A DNA stretch of 64,000 nt from Shewanella woodyi ATCC 51908 (GCF_000019525.1 NC_010506.1:3410001-3474000), one strand, 5' to 3'; counted from the stretch's first letter, positions 18,633 through 32,394 are shown. Notes: generated from the letters alone by a model not told the origin. Translations and numbers: made by a program.

Positions 18633-19580
18633 CTATAGCCAACCCTTTCGTTTAAAGAACAGGTAAGTACTTGCTGCACTACCTATCATCATCAAAACTG
18701 CCATAGGGTAACCAAATTGCCACTCTAGCTCAGGCATATTCACAAAGTTCATCCCGTAGGCGCTGGCTATCACTGTGGGAGGAAGAAAGATCACTGCTGC
18801 AACCGAGAAAATTTTAATAATTTTATTCTGCTGTAATCCACTAAAGCCCATCGCTGCATCTAGCAAAAAGTTTAACTTGTCAAAAATAAACTGACTATGC
18901 GGCATCAAAGATTCAATATCAGACAGCATCTCGCGCAGATCTTTAAAATCCTCATCGGTCAATTGACCACGATAATAACGCTGCATATAACGTAATGACC
19001 TTTGCGTATCAAGTAGGCTCAAACGTATTTTACCGTTAGAGTCCTCTTGTAAGGTGATCAATTTAAAGACTTTATCCAGCTCATCGTTATCAAAAACCTG
19101 CTCACTAACGCCGTCTACTACAGAATAAATATCTTCAATTAAATCTGACAGGTAATCGACCTTCAAATTAAAAAGTTCTAAAAATAAGCCCTGGGGAGTT
19201 TCAACCTCAATACGCCCTAACCTTAGGTAGTTACGTAGTAAACGAATTAAGCCGACATCATCTTCTCTGATCGTTAACAGAAAATCTTTTCGCAAATTAA
19301 AAGAGACGTTTACACCACGAACATACTGACCGACTCGCTGAGGAAACAGGGAGTTAATGTGTAAACCATCATTGTTTTGGTAAAAGCGAGCCGAAGCCTC
19401 AATCTCATTGATATCCTCTTCATCAGGCACCTCTTCAACTGAGTACTTACTTAGCCACTCTCGCTCTTCATCGGTTGGCTTAAAAAGGTCTAACCAAAGT
19501 GTACCTGGCGGTACCTTATCTTGAGTATCTAGCTCATTTATAGTTAGTTTTCTATTGATATAAATATAAGCTGTTATCAT
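18633..19580 (-). CDS. corA: CorA-family magnesium/divalent cation channel
   Basis: A 315-residue inner-membrane channel. The large N-terminal cytoplasmic domain ends in the long helix, followed by TM1 (IIKIFSVAAVIFLPPTVIASAYG), the selectivity motif GMN in YGMNFVNMPEL, and TM2 (PMAVLMMIGSAASTYLFF). A basic tail KRKGWL follows. The ATG at 19580 has AGGAGGAGCT immediately upstream, so it is preferred over the in-frame ATG at 19619; the length then equals typical CorA. CorA forms pentamers that import Mg2+, or Co2+ and Ni2+. Confidence 0.92.
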   Translation of the reverse strand: MITAYIYINRKLTINELDTQDKVPPGTLWLDLFKPTDEEREWLSKYSVEEVPDEEDINEIEASARFYQNNDGLHINSLFPQRVGQYVRGVNVSFNLRKDFLLTIREDDVGLIRLLRNYLRLGRIEVETPQGLFLELFNLKVDYLSDLIEDIYSVVDGVSEQVFDNDELDKVFKLITLQEDSNGKIRLSLLDTQRSLRYMQRYYRGQLTDEDFKDLREMLSDIESLMPHSQFIFDKLNFLLDAAMGFSGLQQNKIIKIFSVAAVIFLPPTVIASAYGMNFVNMPELEWQFGYPMAVLMMIGSAASTYLFFKRKGWL

Positions 19581-19699
19581 AGCTCCTCCTGAAAAAACAC
19601 TTTGCCAAAACATCCGCAAGCAGAGCGCAGGGTTAAAGTGAAAACATTTTACCTGATATAAAACGATTGAAAAGATCTACCTATAACTACAGGTTCAGC

Positions 19700-20065
19700 T
19701 CACTCTTGAATTGATTTCGCAATAATAACACGCTCTTGATTTGATAAGCGTATGCTCAATCCATCAAGTGTTGTGATCTCATTGGCTAAAATATCTTTCT
19801 TTCTTACTTGATAGGTTTCTGAACTCTCCTCAAGTGGCGATACTATTGTCACACTCACCACTTGATTCCCATCTTGCCAATTCCAATACCAGTAACCGCC
19901 ACTTGCCAATAACGAGGTCGCAATCAAGCCATAAACCAGATACCTAAACATCATCTGTTGACCAAGTTTACTTGTACCTTGACTCTTTACACTGGCAGGC
20001 GGTTTACGTAGATAAAACAGGGCTCCTACGATGATAAGTGCAGTGATGAGAATTTTAGTGAGCAC
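19700..20065 (-). CDS. Small membrane protein, unknown function
   Basis: A 121-residue protein with two hydrophobic segments (LTKILITALIIVGALFYLRK at the N-terminus and YLVYGLIATSLLASGGYWYW near residues 42-61), followed by a soluble domain of about 60 residues (VTIVSPLEESSETYQVRKKD). The start is placed at a GTG at 20065 because GGAGAGAGAT lies directly before it; the longer frame begins at a TTG inside that Shine-Dalgarno sequence. It resembles conserved small proteins seen next to corA in related bacteria, but no named family is recognised. Confidence 0.65.
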   Translation of the reverse strand: MLTKILITALIIVGALFYLRKPPASVKSQGTSKLGQQMMFRYLVYGLIATSLLASGGYWYWNWQDGNQVVSVTIVSPLEESSETYQVRKKDILANEITTLDGLSIRLSNQERVIIAKSIQE

Positions 20066-20303
20066 ATCTCTCTCCAAGAGAAAAAACAGATAAGAAGTAT
20101 ACCCCCTATCTAATGATAAAACTGTTATAAATATCTAAACATAACAAAGCAAAGCCGAGGTTCCCTAAGGCTCGTTTCATTTAATTCAATAACAAAACAA
20201 GTGAATCAAATAGAAAACAGATCTCTTATCCGCTAAATAGTGATATAAATGCACCTAGCCATGCCTCTGGGTATAAACTTAGCTTCTACACTAGGATTTT
20301 TCG

Positions 20304-20984
20304 ATGAAACACCCTCTTCTCACGCTCGCCCTTACTGGGATCATTCCTCTCATATTTATCGCTCCTGCATTCGCTGGCAATCACTTAACACTCCCCAAGT
20401 CCGCAGAACTATTAGTTGTTAATGGTGCTGAAATCTCAAAATCATCACAAGTTTCCCTTGAAAATGGTACCAATCAAATTGTGTTTAAATACCACACAAA
20501 ATATAGATCCCAAGGACAAGATAAACGATTTAGCTCTGAAGCAATTGTCTTAAGTTTTACCGCAGAAGATAAAGCACTTACTTTAGTCTTACCCTCACTA
20601 AGATCTAGCAGTCAAAGTGATAAATTTAACCTAAACCCTCAAGTCACAATCGAAGACATTCAAGGGGATGCACTGCCTATTCAAACAGGAGTACTTCGTA
20701 AAGAGGGGATCCAGCTTGGACGAAACTATAGTGAAGAGGTGCTGAACTACAATCAAACAGATGCTCCTGCCGCCCTAAAGGAGTTAGCGCCCACCAGTGT
20801 CGTTATCTCAATCCCTCCTACGAGTCCTCAACTAGAATTAGAGGTCTTAAAAGATAAGGCTCCTGAGTTAAAAGATCAGAAAAATATCAGTAGAATGCTT
20901 GATTTTTGGTATAGCCAAGCAGATGAAACAACTCGTAATTCGTTTAAAGAAAAAATCAATAGAGCTGACACAGAAACACATTAA
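20304..20984 (+). CDS. DUF2057 family secreted protein (YccT-like)
   Basis: A 226-residue exported protein. The signal peptide ends at APAFA-GNHLTLP. The opening of the mature part (LTLPKSAELLVVNGAEI, then VSLENGTNQIVFKY) is the signature of the DUF2057/YccT family. It sits alone, with a hairpin after its stop. YccT has been linked to curli regulation in enterobacteria; carrying that role over to this protein would be speculation. The C-terminal 50 residues are charged and helical. Confidence 0.8.
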   Translation: MKHPLLTLALTGIIPLIFIAPAFAGNHLTLPKSAELLVVNGAEISKSSQVSLENGTNQIVFKYHTKYRSQGQDKRFSSEAIVLSFTAEDKALTLVLPSLRSSSQSDKFNLNPQVTIEDIQGDALPIQTGVLRKEGIQLGRNYSEEVLNYNQTDAPAALKELAPTSVVISIPPTSPQLELEVLKDKAPELKDQKNISRMLDFWYSQADETTRNSFKEKINRADTETH

Positions 20985-21009
20985 TCAGCATCTATATACC
21001 CATATGTAA

Positions 21010-21047
21010 ACACTAGATGCTCACTTATCCTAGTTATCATCTAGTGT
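21010..21047 (+). terminator. Hairpin after the DUF2057 gene
   Basis: ACACTAGATG pairs perfectly with CATCTAGTGT across an 18-nt loop, followed by CTTTCCC. It is 26 nt past the stop codon. The T-run is short, so it is a plausible but modest terminator. Confidence 0.5.
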
Positions 21048-21207
21048 CTTTCCCTACAATTTATACCTGTAAAATTACAAACATGATTTAGCAAACACTT
21101 ATAGAGTTTATCTATTTGAGTGATTGAATTTATCAATTATACAAGCTTAGTTTACTGCTATAGATTGAACCTATTCCATTGGGGGAATACGTTAATCGGG
21201 TCAAACT

Positions 21208-22239
21208 ATGCCATCCATACCATTTAATCCAATTCAGTCACAAAACCTATCCACTTATGGAAATAAGCAGTCACTTTCACTACCGTTAGCGCAAACAGCA
21301 CTCGTTGCAGAGGGAGGTGGACAAAGAGGCATATTCACAGCTGGGATCTTGGATGCTTGGCTAGAAAATGATTTTAACCCTTTTCAACTGTTAATTGGCA
21401 CCTCAGCTGGAGCACAAAACTTATCAAGCTTTATCACCCGTCAGCTCGGGTTTGCACAGACATCGATCTCAAACCTGTCACGATCTCCACAATTTTTTAA
21501 TATTAGCCGCTCGTTAACGGGAAAGAACACGGTGGATCTAGATTGGTATTTCAATCAAGTTGGCACTCTAGAACAAACGGATAAGATCAAACAGCCACAC
21601 AAGTTAAATACTCAATGCGGTGTAAAAAAATTAGCGCAGCGGCAGCTGCTTATCTCAACAACCAACATCTCCAATTATCAAGCGAACTTCTTCAGTCCTA
21701 GCCAAGAGAACTGGCTTACTCTACTGAAAGCCTCAAGTGCACTCCCCTTTCTCTACCGAAAAGGGGTCAAACTTGATGATACTTACCATGTTGACGGAGG
21801 ACTATCTGCGCCGCTTCCCGTCGAGGAAGCTTATAAACGTGGGGCACGCAAGATAGTAGTCTTAAGAACTCTCCCTAAAGAGTACGCGGCGCACACTCCA
21901 TGGGTAAACCGCCTAAAGTCATGGATATGCTCATCAAATCAATGCCCAAAGGCTATCGATTACTTTGTGCACCATGAGCACGCTTATTGGGAGTCATTAA
22001 AGTTTATCGAATCACCACCTACGGGAGTGGAAGTGATCCAGATATTTCCAGAACAAGGGTTAAAGAGCAAAATCTTGGGCAGTCGAGAGTCAGACCTAGA
22101 GCAAGACTACCAATTAGGAAAGCTCGCAGGTACAAGGTTTATAGAGCAGCACTCACAAACACTTTTAACCTTCCCCTCCTCAGCAAGCTTGGAAAGCTAT
22201 AAACAACACAGAGCAGAGACAACAAGACGCTACTGCTAA
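21208..22239 (+). CDS. Patatin-like phospholipase, RssA type
   Basis: A 343-residue serine esterase of the patatin family. The oxyanion motif is EGGGQRGIFTAGIL (about residues 32-45), the nucleophile elbow is GTSAG (about 63-67), and the catalytic aspartate is in the DGG of YHVDGGLSAPLPVEEA (about 195-210). All three are intact. No signal peptide is seen, so it is probably cytoplasmic or membrane-associated. It starts 29 nt after GGGGGAATA, which is too far to be its ribosome site. Substrates are likely phospholipids or acyl lipids. Confidence 0.88.
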   Translation: MPSIPFNPIQSQNLSTYGNKQSLSLPLAQTALVAEGGGQRGIFTAGILDAWLENDFNPFQLLIGTSAGAQNLSSFITRQLGFAQTSISNLSRSPQFFNISRSLTGKNTVDLDWYFNQVGTLEQTDKIKQPHKLNTQCGVKKLAQRQLLISTTNISNYQANFFSPSQENWLTLLKASSALPFLYRKGVKLDDTYHVDGGLSAPLPVEEAYKRGARKIVVLRTLPKEYAAHTPWVNRLKSWICSSNQCPKAIDYFVHHEHAYWESLKFIESPPTGVEVIQIFPEQGLKSKILGSRESDLEQDYQLGKLAGTRFIEQHSQTLLTFPSSASLESYKQHRAETTRRYC

Positions 22240-22320
22240 CATTTGCTCAATATCACTAAAGATAGATAAATACCAAAGCGCTAAAAGTCACTTGGCAATA
22301 GGAATAAACTGGCAATGGCT

Positions 22321-22352
22321 CTTTGACTTTATACTTTGACTTTATACTTTGA
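22321..22352. repeat. 13-bp tandem repeat, 2.5 copies
   Basis: The unit CTTTGACTTTATA occurs at 22321-22333 and 22334-22346 without mismatch, followed by a partial CTTTGA. It lies in the promoter region before the beta-barrel gene and could expand or contract by slippage. Confidence 0.7.
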
Positions 22353-22461
22353 TGATAACAAACTTTGAAATGGTAACGCATCTTGACTAAGTTTACTTCA
22401 ATAGCTTACGTGATGAACAACAGTGATAGCTTTCATCGTAAGCTTCTTGAGAGGAGACTAT

Positions 22462-23223
22462 ATGAATAACTCTGCACTGCTTTTACTCCTAATTTGCTTT
22501 ACAACACTAGCAGAAGCCAGCTCAACCATAGATGATCCTCATAGTACTAACCCACCTCAAGGCAACCCTGGAAAAATAGTTGATTACGTTGCTTCTCTTG
22601 AATGGGATTCCAATTACATATCTGAGGGCAGAAATAATTTAGACAAAGGAGGAATATTTTGGAGCAGTATCATCTCCCATCATGAAAATCTAACTCTGTA
22701 TGCCATAGCAGGCCGCGCTGATAGCATGCAGTATAGCGAGTGGAATTTAGGTTTTGAATATACGGTTTCTCTTAAGGCTAATCTAGAGATGAACTTAGGT
22801 TACCAAAATATTCAATCTTATGGTGACGAACGATTTAGCGACAATGAACTATTCAGCTCCCTTACTTATGCAGGTATCGAATGGCTTACACCGTCACTCA
22901 ATTACGTCTATTCCCTCGAGGCCAGAGGCTACTTCATTGAAGCTGCCCTGCACAGTTCCTGGCATGTATCAGACGCTCTAACAGTAACCCCGTATATAGC
23001 TCAAGCTTTTGACTTTAAATATGTCACTGAAGAACACAATGGAAAAAATCATTTTCAATTTGGTATAGAGGTTGAGTATCAATACAATCAAAACCTTGTC
23101 TTGTCTGGACATATCAGCCATACATTAGCACAAGAAGATATCAAGCTAGAAGCCGATTTAGGTACGTTAGAATCGAGTTTAGATCACTCTTTCTCGGGTA
23201 TAACCTTAACCTGGCTTTTTTAG
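22462..23223 (+). CDS. Outer-membrane beta-barrel protein, unknown function
   Basis: A 253-residue exported protein. The ATG at 22462 has GAGAGGAGAC just before it and opens a signal peptide (NNSALLLLLICFTTLAEA, cleavage near EASS); an in-frame ATG at 22423 lacks both. The mature part is a series of alternating amphipathic strands (LNLGFEYTVSLKANLEMN, YIAQAFDFKYV, FQFGIEVEYQYNQNLVLSG) closing with ITLTWLF, whose terminal phenylalanine suits barrel assembly. It resembles the small TorF-like or CHP02001-like barrels but no specific family is certain. Confidence 0.7.
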   Translation: MNNSALLLLLICFTTLAEASSTIDDPHSTNPPQGNPGKIVDYVASLEWDSNYISEGRNNLDKGGIFWSSIISHHENLTLYAIAGRADSMQYSEWNLGFEYTVSLKANLEMNLGYQNIQSYGDERFSDNELFSSLTYAGIEWLTPSLNYVYSLEARGYFIEAALHSSWHVSDALTVTPYIAQAFDFKYVTEEHNGKNHFQFGIEVEYQYNQNLVLSGHISHTLAQEDIKLEADLGTLESSLDHSFSGITLTWLF

Positions 23224-23486
23224 CTAGGGTTCCAACGCATTAATCTAAAAACACTTAGTCATACCAAAAGGTTCACGACTGCCCTCTTCCTCCCACACAG
23301 CACTTTTAAAATTTAAAGAATAAAAACAGCATATTAATATATCAACCAAGCTTATTTGAATAATTTTAACCCAAAATCTGGTTAGGTTAAAAAATACAAG
23401 CTAAATTTAAAATGTTTCATTTTTTTCAGAAGTTAATAATTAGCTGAAGCCAATATCAAATTCTACCCATCCATAAAGAGAGCTCT

Positions 23487-25595
23487 ATGTTACAAACAAT
23501 AAGAAGTAAGCTTATTTCTGGTATCGTACTTTTACTTGTTCTACTTTCAATAACAGCTGGTACAGGATTATTTTATGTTTTCAAGCTCGATCTCAGCATC
23601 AAAACGCTCAGTGAAGATGTAACACCAACGATAGAAAATACGGATGATATGATCGCTTCACTTTGGGAACGAGGAAAAGTAGCAAACGAGATAATGGCCT
23701 CTGAGAGTATGGAAGAAATCGAACTTCTTCACGAGCAATTTCCTCCTCTCAATCAGGTATTTGACGAATCTTATGAAGCACTTAAAAATTTGCTTGATAG
23801 CGATGAAGTGAAAATAGTATCAATGGCTGTATCAGCTAATGAGTCTTTGATAAAAAATACTGAGCTGATGTATAACGCTCACTTCGCCGAACTTGAAGAG
23901 GAGGAGAAAGCTAAAAGGTTACTCGATGATTTTGACAACATTGGTGGGCAATTGATCACTGCACTGGATGAATTTGCCACTGAAAATGAAGCTGAAATGG
24001 CAAAAGCGGAAGATAGAGGGGATTACCTAGCCAATCAGGCTAATGCAACAGCACGTGATGTAAATGACATATTAGGGGAGTTATTTGAACGCGACTACCC
24101 CGTGGTTGAAGCTGCATTAAAACTGCAAAGATATATCATTGAAATGCAAGATACGGCTGGAGAGTACCTAGCAGAGGAGGATGCAGCAAATCTAACTGAA
24201 ATCAGAAAGAATTTCGATATACTTGTCGAACAGGTTTTCTCACTAATAGTGATCTTAGAAACCCTTGCAGAAACCGCAGAGGATAAACAAGATACAGTTG
24301 ATCTAAAAAACAATTTTGTTAAATGGCAATCACTCGCCTTAAAAGATGAACTACTTTTTGATACCTACCGAGATCAGTTAGAACAGGAAGTCGCAGCAGA
24401 TAGATATACAGAAGACCTCGAATCATTCATTACTCTTGCTGATACTCACCTTGAGAAACTTGCTGAATCAGCTGATAACATCGCAGATAGTGCCGATGAA
24501 AAAGCAGCTGTAGCAGTACGAACAGCAGTAACAATGGTGGCAACAATCTGGGTCTTTGCGCTGGTTTTTGGCGTAATGATCACCTTCGTACTAATTCGAG
24601 CAATCATTAAACCTGTTGATGCCCTCCTCTCACGCTTAAACGACATCGCCAAAGGAGATGGAGATTTAACTCAACGTGTAGATGAAAGTGGTAATGATGA
24701 AATTGCAGCTCTAGGTAAAGCATTTAATGGTTTTGTTGAAAAGATCCAGACTATGATCTCTCAAATCTCCAAGGCCTCAGAGGAACTAAACGACTCCATT
24801 GGTTCTATTTCTGAGCTCTCTAACCGCCTAAGTGATCGCGTAGAGGTGCAAAGCCAAGAAGTTGAATCCGTTGTGGGGTCGATATTTAAAGTTAATGATG
24901 CAGCAGACAGCATCTCCTCTAATACGCAAAAATGTTCTGAAGCATCACGCTCAGCCAGTGAAGATGGAAAATCAGCAACTCAGGTTGTTCAACAAGCAAT
25001 AAATTCAGTTCAGGGGCTAGCAAAAGATATCGATCTTAGCTCCACAGTGATCGATCAGTTAAATTCCGAAGTTGCTAAAATCGTAACAGTGCTCAGTGTG
25101 ATACGTGATATTGCAGAACAGACCAATCTACTAGCGCTAAATGCAGCAATTGAAGCTGCGCGTGCTGGAGAACAGGGACGCGGCTTTGCCGTCGTTGCAG
25201 ATGAAGTTCGCACACTAGCATCTAGAACTCAGAATAGTACTAACGAAATAAAAGGGATGATTGATAGCCTTAAAAAAGGAGCAGATGATGCCGTTGATTC
25301 AATGCAACGCTCCAAGCTCGGTGGAGACAGCACAGTTAATTATGCTCAAAACGCTGGAGATGCACTTGCAAGGATATCCGAAGCCGTTAATAACGTTAAT
25401 GAGATGAATGAACAAATAGCCATAGCTGCAGAGCAACAACGTAGTATCGTAAACTCTGCAAATACTAGCGCACAAAATGTACAAGAAGTTGTAGAGGAAA
25501 GCCGTATCTCTGCACGTGAGAACCTAGAATATACAAATAATATGAGGGAATCTCTAAGCAAATTAAGCGCGTTAGTCGGACAGTTTAAGGTTTAA
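23487..25595 (+). CDS. Methyl-accepting chemotaxis protein
   Basis: A 702-residue chemoreceptor. TM1 is at about 12-33. The periplasmic sensor of roughly 310 residues is almost entirely helical and acidic, of helical-bundle type. TM2 is near 345-367 ([20 protein letters not shown]), then HAMP with the DGDLTQRV motif and the signalling domain with the hairpin [20 protein letters not shown]. There is no C-terminal pentapeptide. GAGAGCTCT precedes the ATG. Its ligand is unknown and it stands alone, with no chemotaxis genes beside it. Confidence 0.92.
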   Translation: MLQTIRSKLISGIVLLLVLLSITAGTGLFYVFKLDLSIKTLSEDVTPTIENTDDMIASLWERGKVANEIMASESMEEIELLHEQFPPLNQVFDESYEALKNLLDSDEVKIVSMAVSANESLIKNTELMYNAHFAELEEEEKAKRLLDDFDNIGGQLITALDEFATENEAEMAKAEDRGDYLANQANATARDVNDILGELFERDYPVVEAALKLQRYIIEMQDTAGEYLAEEDAANLTEIRKNFDILVEQVFSLIVILETLAETAEDKQDTVDLKNNFVKWQSLALKDELLFDTYRDQLEQEVAADRYTEDLESFITLADTHLEKLAESADNIADSADEKAAVAVRTAVTMVATIWVFALVFGVMITFVLIRAIIKPVDALLSRLNDIAKGDGDLTQRVDESGNDEIAALGKAFNGFVEKIQTMISQISKASEELNDSIGSISELSNRLSDRVEVQSQEVESVVGSIFKVNDAADSISSNTQKCSEASRSASEDGKSATQVVQQAINSVQGLAKDIDLSSTVIDQLNSEVAKIVTVLSVIRDIAEQTNLLALNAAIEAARAGEQGRGFAVVADEVRTLASRTQNSTNEIKGMIDSLKKGADDAVDSMQRSKLGGDSTVNYAQNAGDALARISEAVNNVNEMNEQIAIAAEQQRSIVNSANTSAQNVQEVVEESRISARENLEYTNNMRESLSKLSALVGQFKV

Positions 25596-25723
25596 AACCT
25601 GTCAGCTTTACATCATAGAGGAATGTAGAGACACACTCAAAGCTCATAGTATTAGCAAAACTGGAGCCAACGAGGTCTTGTAAAAGGTCTCGATAATGAA
25701 ATCGATAAATTTCAGATACAAAA

Positions 25724-25763
25724 AAGCCCTAACACTCTTTGTTTATAAGAGTTGCTAGGGCTT
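25724..25763 (-). terminator. Terminator, outer copy
   Basis: On the minus strand AAGCCCTAGCAACTC pairs with GAGTGTTAGGGCTT, with one mismatch, and a run of T follows. It shares its stem with the terminator right after the intact tRNA-Asp and is the outermost stop for the rRNA operon. Confidence 0.75.
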
Positions 25764-25871
25764 ATCGTAATGTTAGTGGGCGAGTGTGGTGAGCCACAAG
25801 CATACGAGCGCGAAGCTTTAGCGTAGCTGGGGCGGCCTAGTTCTTTAAAAAAACCGCAACGCCATAACGAA

Positions 25872-25911
25872 AAAGCCTCTGCATTCTTGTAATAAGAAGT
25901 GCAGAGGCTTT
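25872..25911 (-). terminator. Terminator, middle copy
   Basis: AAAGCCTCTGCA pairs with TGCAGAGGCTTT around a 16-nt spacer that is itself partly paired (TTCTT/AAGAA). It lies directly after the broken tRNA-Asp 3' half and ends in a short T-run on the minus strand. Confidence 0.7.
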
Positions 25912-25922
25912 CGTCTTTGTGT

Positions 25923-26069
25923 TGGCGGAGCGGACGGGACTCGAACCCGTGTGCCTTCAGCACGTGAGGCAGGCCGACTATCTCTAATAAAAAGCCCTAA
26001 TATCTCCATGGATGGAGTGTATGCTAAAAATTGTCTGGAACAATTTTAGTCCAACTGAACTATCGTTCC
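25923..26069 (-). pseudogene. Broken tRNA-Asp remnant
   Basis: The 3' part (25923 to about 25978) keeps the T-arm, acceptor strand and CCA of tRNA-Asp (GGGTTCGAGTCCCGTCCGCT is identical to the intact copy). The 5' part (about 26020-26069) reads GGAACGATAGTTCAGTTGGA, close to the intact GGAGCGGTAGTTCAGTTGGT. Between them lie about 40 nt that include a terminator fragment (TTAGGGCTTTTTA). The outer halves would form an acceptor stem with two mismatches and no anticodon arm. The simplest reading is two tandem tRNA-Asp copies fused by a deletion. Confidence 0.75.
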
Positions 26070-26137
26070 TTTAGCAAAGCGCTTATATAACCCACTCAGC
26101 TATTTTGTAATCATTTTGCCGAAAAACAGACACGAAA

Positions 26138-26163
26138 AAGCCCTAACATTGCTGTTAGGGCTT
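26138..26163 (-). terminator. Terminator after tRNA-Asp
   Basis: A perfect 11-bp stem AAGCCCTAACA / TGTTAGGGCTT with a 4-nt loop is followed by TTTTTCG on the minus strand, 10 nt after the tRNA CCA end. This is the principal terminator of the rRNA operon. Confidence 0.88.
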
Positions 26164-26173
26164 ATCGTAATGT

Positions 26174-26250
26174 TGGCGGAGCGGACGGGACTCGAACCCG
26201 CGACCCCCGGCGTGACAGGCCGGTATTCTAACCAACTGAACTACCGCTCC
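26174..26250 (-). tRNA. tRNA-Asp (anticodon GTC)
   Basis: A 77-nt tRNA with encoded CCA. It reads GGAGCGGTAGTTCAGTTGGT at the 5' end, anticodon GTC within CCTGTCACGCC, T-arm GGGTTCGAGTCCC and acceptor CCGCTCC. All stems pair. It is the last gene of the rRNA operon, about 95 nt after 5S. Confidence 0.95.
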
Positions 26251-26344
26251 TTTAGCAAAGTGCTTACGCATGATGCTAAATGCTTTTTAAGTCGCTAACT
26301 TGTCAGGGCTAGGAGACTCGATTTTCAATGAAAATCTAAATAGG

Positions 26345-26463
26345 CGCCTGGAAATGACCTACTCTCACATGGGGAGACCCCACACTACCATCGGCGCGAT
26401 TGCGTTTCACTTCTGAGTTCGAGATGGGATCAGGTGGGACCACAATGCTATTGTTTCCAGACT
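26345..26463 (-). rRNA. 5S ribosomal RNA
   Basis: About 119 nt. Minus-strand signatures include GTGGTCCCACCTGATCCCAT, CGAACTCAGAAGTGAAACG and GATGGTAGTGTGGGGTCTCC; the ends GTCTGGAAA and TTTCCAGGC pair as the terminal helix. End positions are accurate to a few bases. Confidence 0.92.
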
Positions 26464-26763
26464 AATTCTTTACTTTTTAATCGCTTGCTACTGACTGTCT
26501 TGACGGCCTTACTCGGCACTGCGCTTCTCATGTACTGGAGTACACTGTGATGCTCGTTTTGTCGTAGCGTTGTCAATCTCAGCCATTAGCTGCGCTGACT
26601 TCAATAAATATTTAGAAAGCTTTAAATAATTGGGTTAAGTACATGGATGTACTATATGTCATAAATGCAGGAGCATTTTATGACCAACTTAAATCAAGTT
26701 CGTATTCTTTTGTGCTTATGAAGTAATCACACTAGCTACTCATAAAACCCATCTGGGTTGTAT
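26464..26763 (-). other. 23S-5S spacer with hairpin repeats
   Basis: A 300-nt spacer, longer than the roughly 90 nt of E. coli. It holds a hairpin near 26529-26550 (CATGTA-CTGGAG-TACA) related to hairpins in the other two spacers, and a pair of stems: AGTACAT-GG-ATGTACT at 26638-26653 and GTCATAAATGC-AGGA-GCATTTTATGAC at 26658-26684. No gene is present. Confidence 0.65.
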
Positions 26764-29656
<2,893 letters not shown>

Positions 29657-29989
29657 ATACAACCCACATGGATCTTTTTCCGCTTGCCACTCATCTTGTT
29701 ATGCTACATTGCGAGCTTCATTCGTCGGTCATGTAGTGAACTACACTCCCTCCTCATTCAACTCACGGCTTTGCCTAACAAGCGATTGGCTGCGCTAACA
29801 GACTCACTGTTCAAACGGGTAAGTTTGAACGAGATGTATCGCAACTAATGGTGTTTACTTTCGCCAAAAGAATACTCATGAACTCATTACCCTAATGGTA
29901 AATCGTTCGGCACTTGATTTAAGTGTTTGAGAACTCAATTATTTATTTCGCATTAATCGTTAAATTAATACTATCAGCTTTCCAAATTT

Positions 29990-29999
29990 TTAAAGAGCG
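29990..29999 (-). promoter_or_regulatory. boxA antitermination site in the 16S-23S spacer
   Basis: On the minus strand CGCTCTTTAA followed by AAATTTGGAAAGCTGA closely matches the spacer boxA of enterobacterial rRNA operons (TGCTCTTTA), which loads NusB/NusE for antitermination through 23S. Confidence 0.8.
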
Positions 30000-30064
30000 G
30001 GCTTAAAAAAGCCAAAGATAAAGTCTTAGTTTATCTTTGGCATCTCTATCCATGAGCATGTATA

Positions 30065-30100
30065 TGGTGGAGTAATATGAGTGGGATAGAACCGCTGTTT
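30065..30100 (-). pseudogene. tRNA-Ala 3' end remnant
   Basis: The minus strand reads AGCGGTTCTATCCCACTCAT then ATTACTCCACCA. This matches the T-arm and acceptor/CCA of the intact tRNA-Ala (TGCGGTTCGATCCCGC and AGCTCCACCA) with a few changes and 4 inserted bases. It lies 70 nt downstream of the intact gene and has no D or anticodon arm. Confidence 0.6.
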
Positions 30101-30134
30101 AGCGTATTCCCTATCAAACAATCCAACAAGTAAA

Positions 30135-30210
30135 TGGTGGAGCTATGCGGGATCGAACCGCAGACCTCCTGCGTGCAAGGCAGGCGCTCTCCCAGCTGAG
30201 CTATAGCCCC
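30135..30210 (-). tRNA. tRNA-Ala (anticodon TGC)
   Basis: A 76-nt tRNA with encoded CCA: 5' GGGGCTATAGCTCAGCTGGG, anticodon TGC in CCTTGCACGC, T-arm GCGGTTCGATCCCGC. It is the second spacer tRNA, in the standard Ile-Ala order. Confidence 0.95.
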
Positions 30211-30362
30211 ATTTACATGCAGTTGAGAATATATAACGTGACCAAATCGAGTAAGCCAAGACTTAAAAGATTTGGCGAAGCCAATTCGAGTGAGACAAGG
30301 CTTGTAGTTAGGACGTTTAGCCTGCTAAACGACGAACTACATAACGCAGTATCACGAAGAAT

Positions 30363-30439
<77 letters not shown>

Positions 30440-30491
30440 ATTTATACTTGTTTCTTCACTCAATCACTGCGTTGCTTTTCATCGTTCAGTC

Positions 30492-30524
30492 GTCGTGTAG
30501 TAAACTACACGTCCTTCCTCACTC
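30492..30524. repeat. Hairpin repeat in the 16S to tRNA-Ile spacer
   Basis: GTGTAGTAAACTACAC forms a stem and is followed by GTCCTTCCTCACTC. Over about 32 nt it matches the hairpin at 29728-29759 in the next spacer with roughly six differences, and has the same plan as the one near 26529-26550. Confidence 0.6.
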
Positions 30525-30590
30525 TTCAAGCGTCTTGTGCTAGAGCGAATTAACGTCGTCTAAATAGACACGTATATTTCTCTTTCTTTC

Positions 30591-30620
30591 TATCAAGTAA
30601 TCTGTGTGAACACTCAACAA
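30591..30620. other. 16S processing stem, 3' arm
   Basis: TATCAAGTAATCTGTGTG followed by AACACTCA is an inverted copy of the leader sequence at 32355-32380 on the other side of 16S. The two arms base-pair in the transcript to form the double-stranded RNase III substrate that frees pre-16S. Confidence 0.75.
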
Positions 30621-30641
30621 ACATTAAGTTAGTCGTATAGG

Positions 30642-32184
<1,543 letters not shown>

Positions 32185-32385
32185 AAGTTTTTTGTTCTCA
32201 TCCGATTAAGAATGAAGAACGGCTCAATGAATTATACTGTTTATATAGTGAACCGAACTAAGTTCGATTCTATGAACACTCATTCATCGAGTAATATTTT
32301 TGATTGCTTACATCCCGAAGGACAAGAAAGCAATTTCGAATAACTCAACACCTGTGAGTGTCCACACAGATTACTTGATAATTTT

Positions 32386-32394
32386 TTAAAGAAC
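32386..32394 (-). promoter_or_regulatory. Leader boxA antitermination site
   Basis: The minus strand reads GTTCTTTAAAAAATTATCAA, matching rRNA leader boxA (TGYTCTTTAA) with the usual AT-rich follow-on, just before the 16S processing stem. It binds the Nus antitermination complex. Confidence 0.8.

Larger units (their letters stand above)
25596..26173. other. rRNA-operon distal region with repeated terminators and tRNA debris
   Basis: This 578-bp stretch has no protein gene. It contains three minus-strand terminators (25724-25763, 25872-25911, 26138-26163) and broken tRNA-Asp sequence. The stem of the first and third terminators is nearly the same (AGCCCTA), and both are followed on the plus strand by CTTATCGTAATGTT, so the tRNA-terminator unit appears to have been duplicated in tandem and then decayed. 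Confidence 0.7.
29657..30134 (-). other. tRNA-Ala to 23S spacer
   Basis: A 478-nt transcribed spacer. It contains a boxA element (29990-29999), a hairpin repeat with core at 29728-29759 (ATGTAGTGAACTACA), part of the 23S processing stem, and a decayed tRNA-Ala 3' end at 30065-30100. No protein gene is supported. Confidence 0.7.

Noticed and set aside
25712..25963. An 83-residue minus-strand frame near the rRNA operon end.
   Set aside because: It runs through terminator hairpins and the tRNA-Asp remnant; its N-terminus is translated tRNA sequence.
25923..26069. The tRNA-Asp remnant as a functional intron-containing or unusual tRNA.
   Set aside because: Two acceptor-stem mismatches, no anticodon arm and a terminator fragment in the middle.
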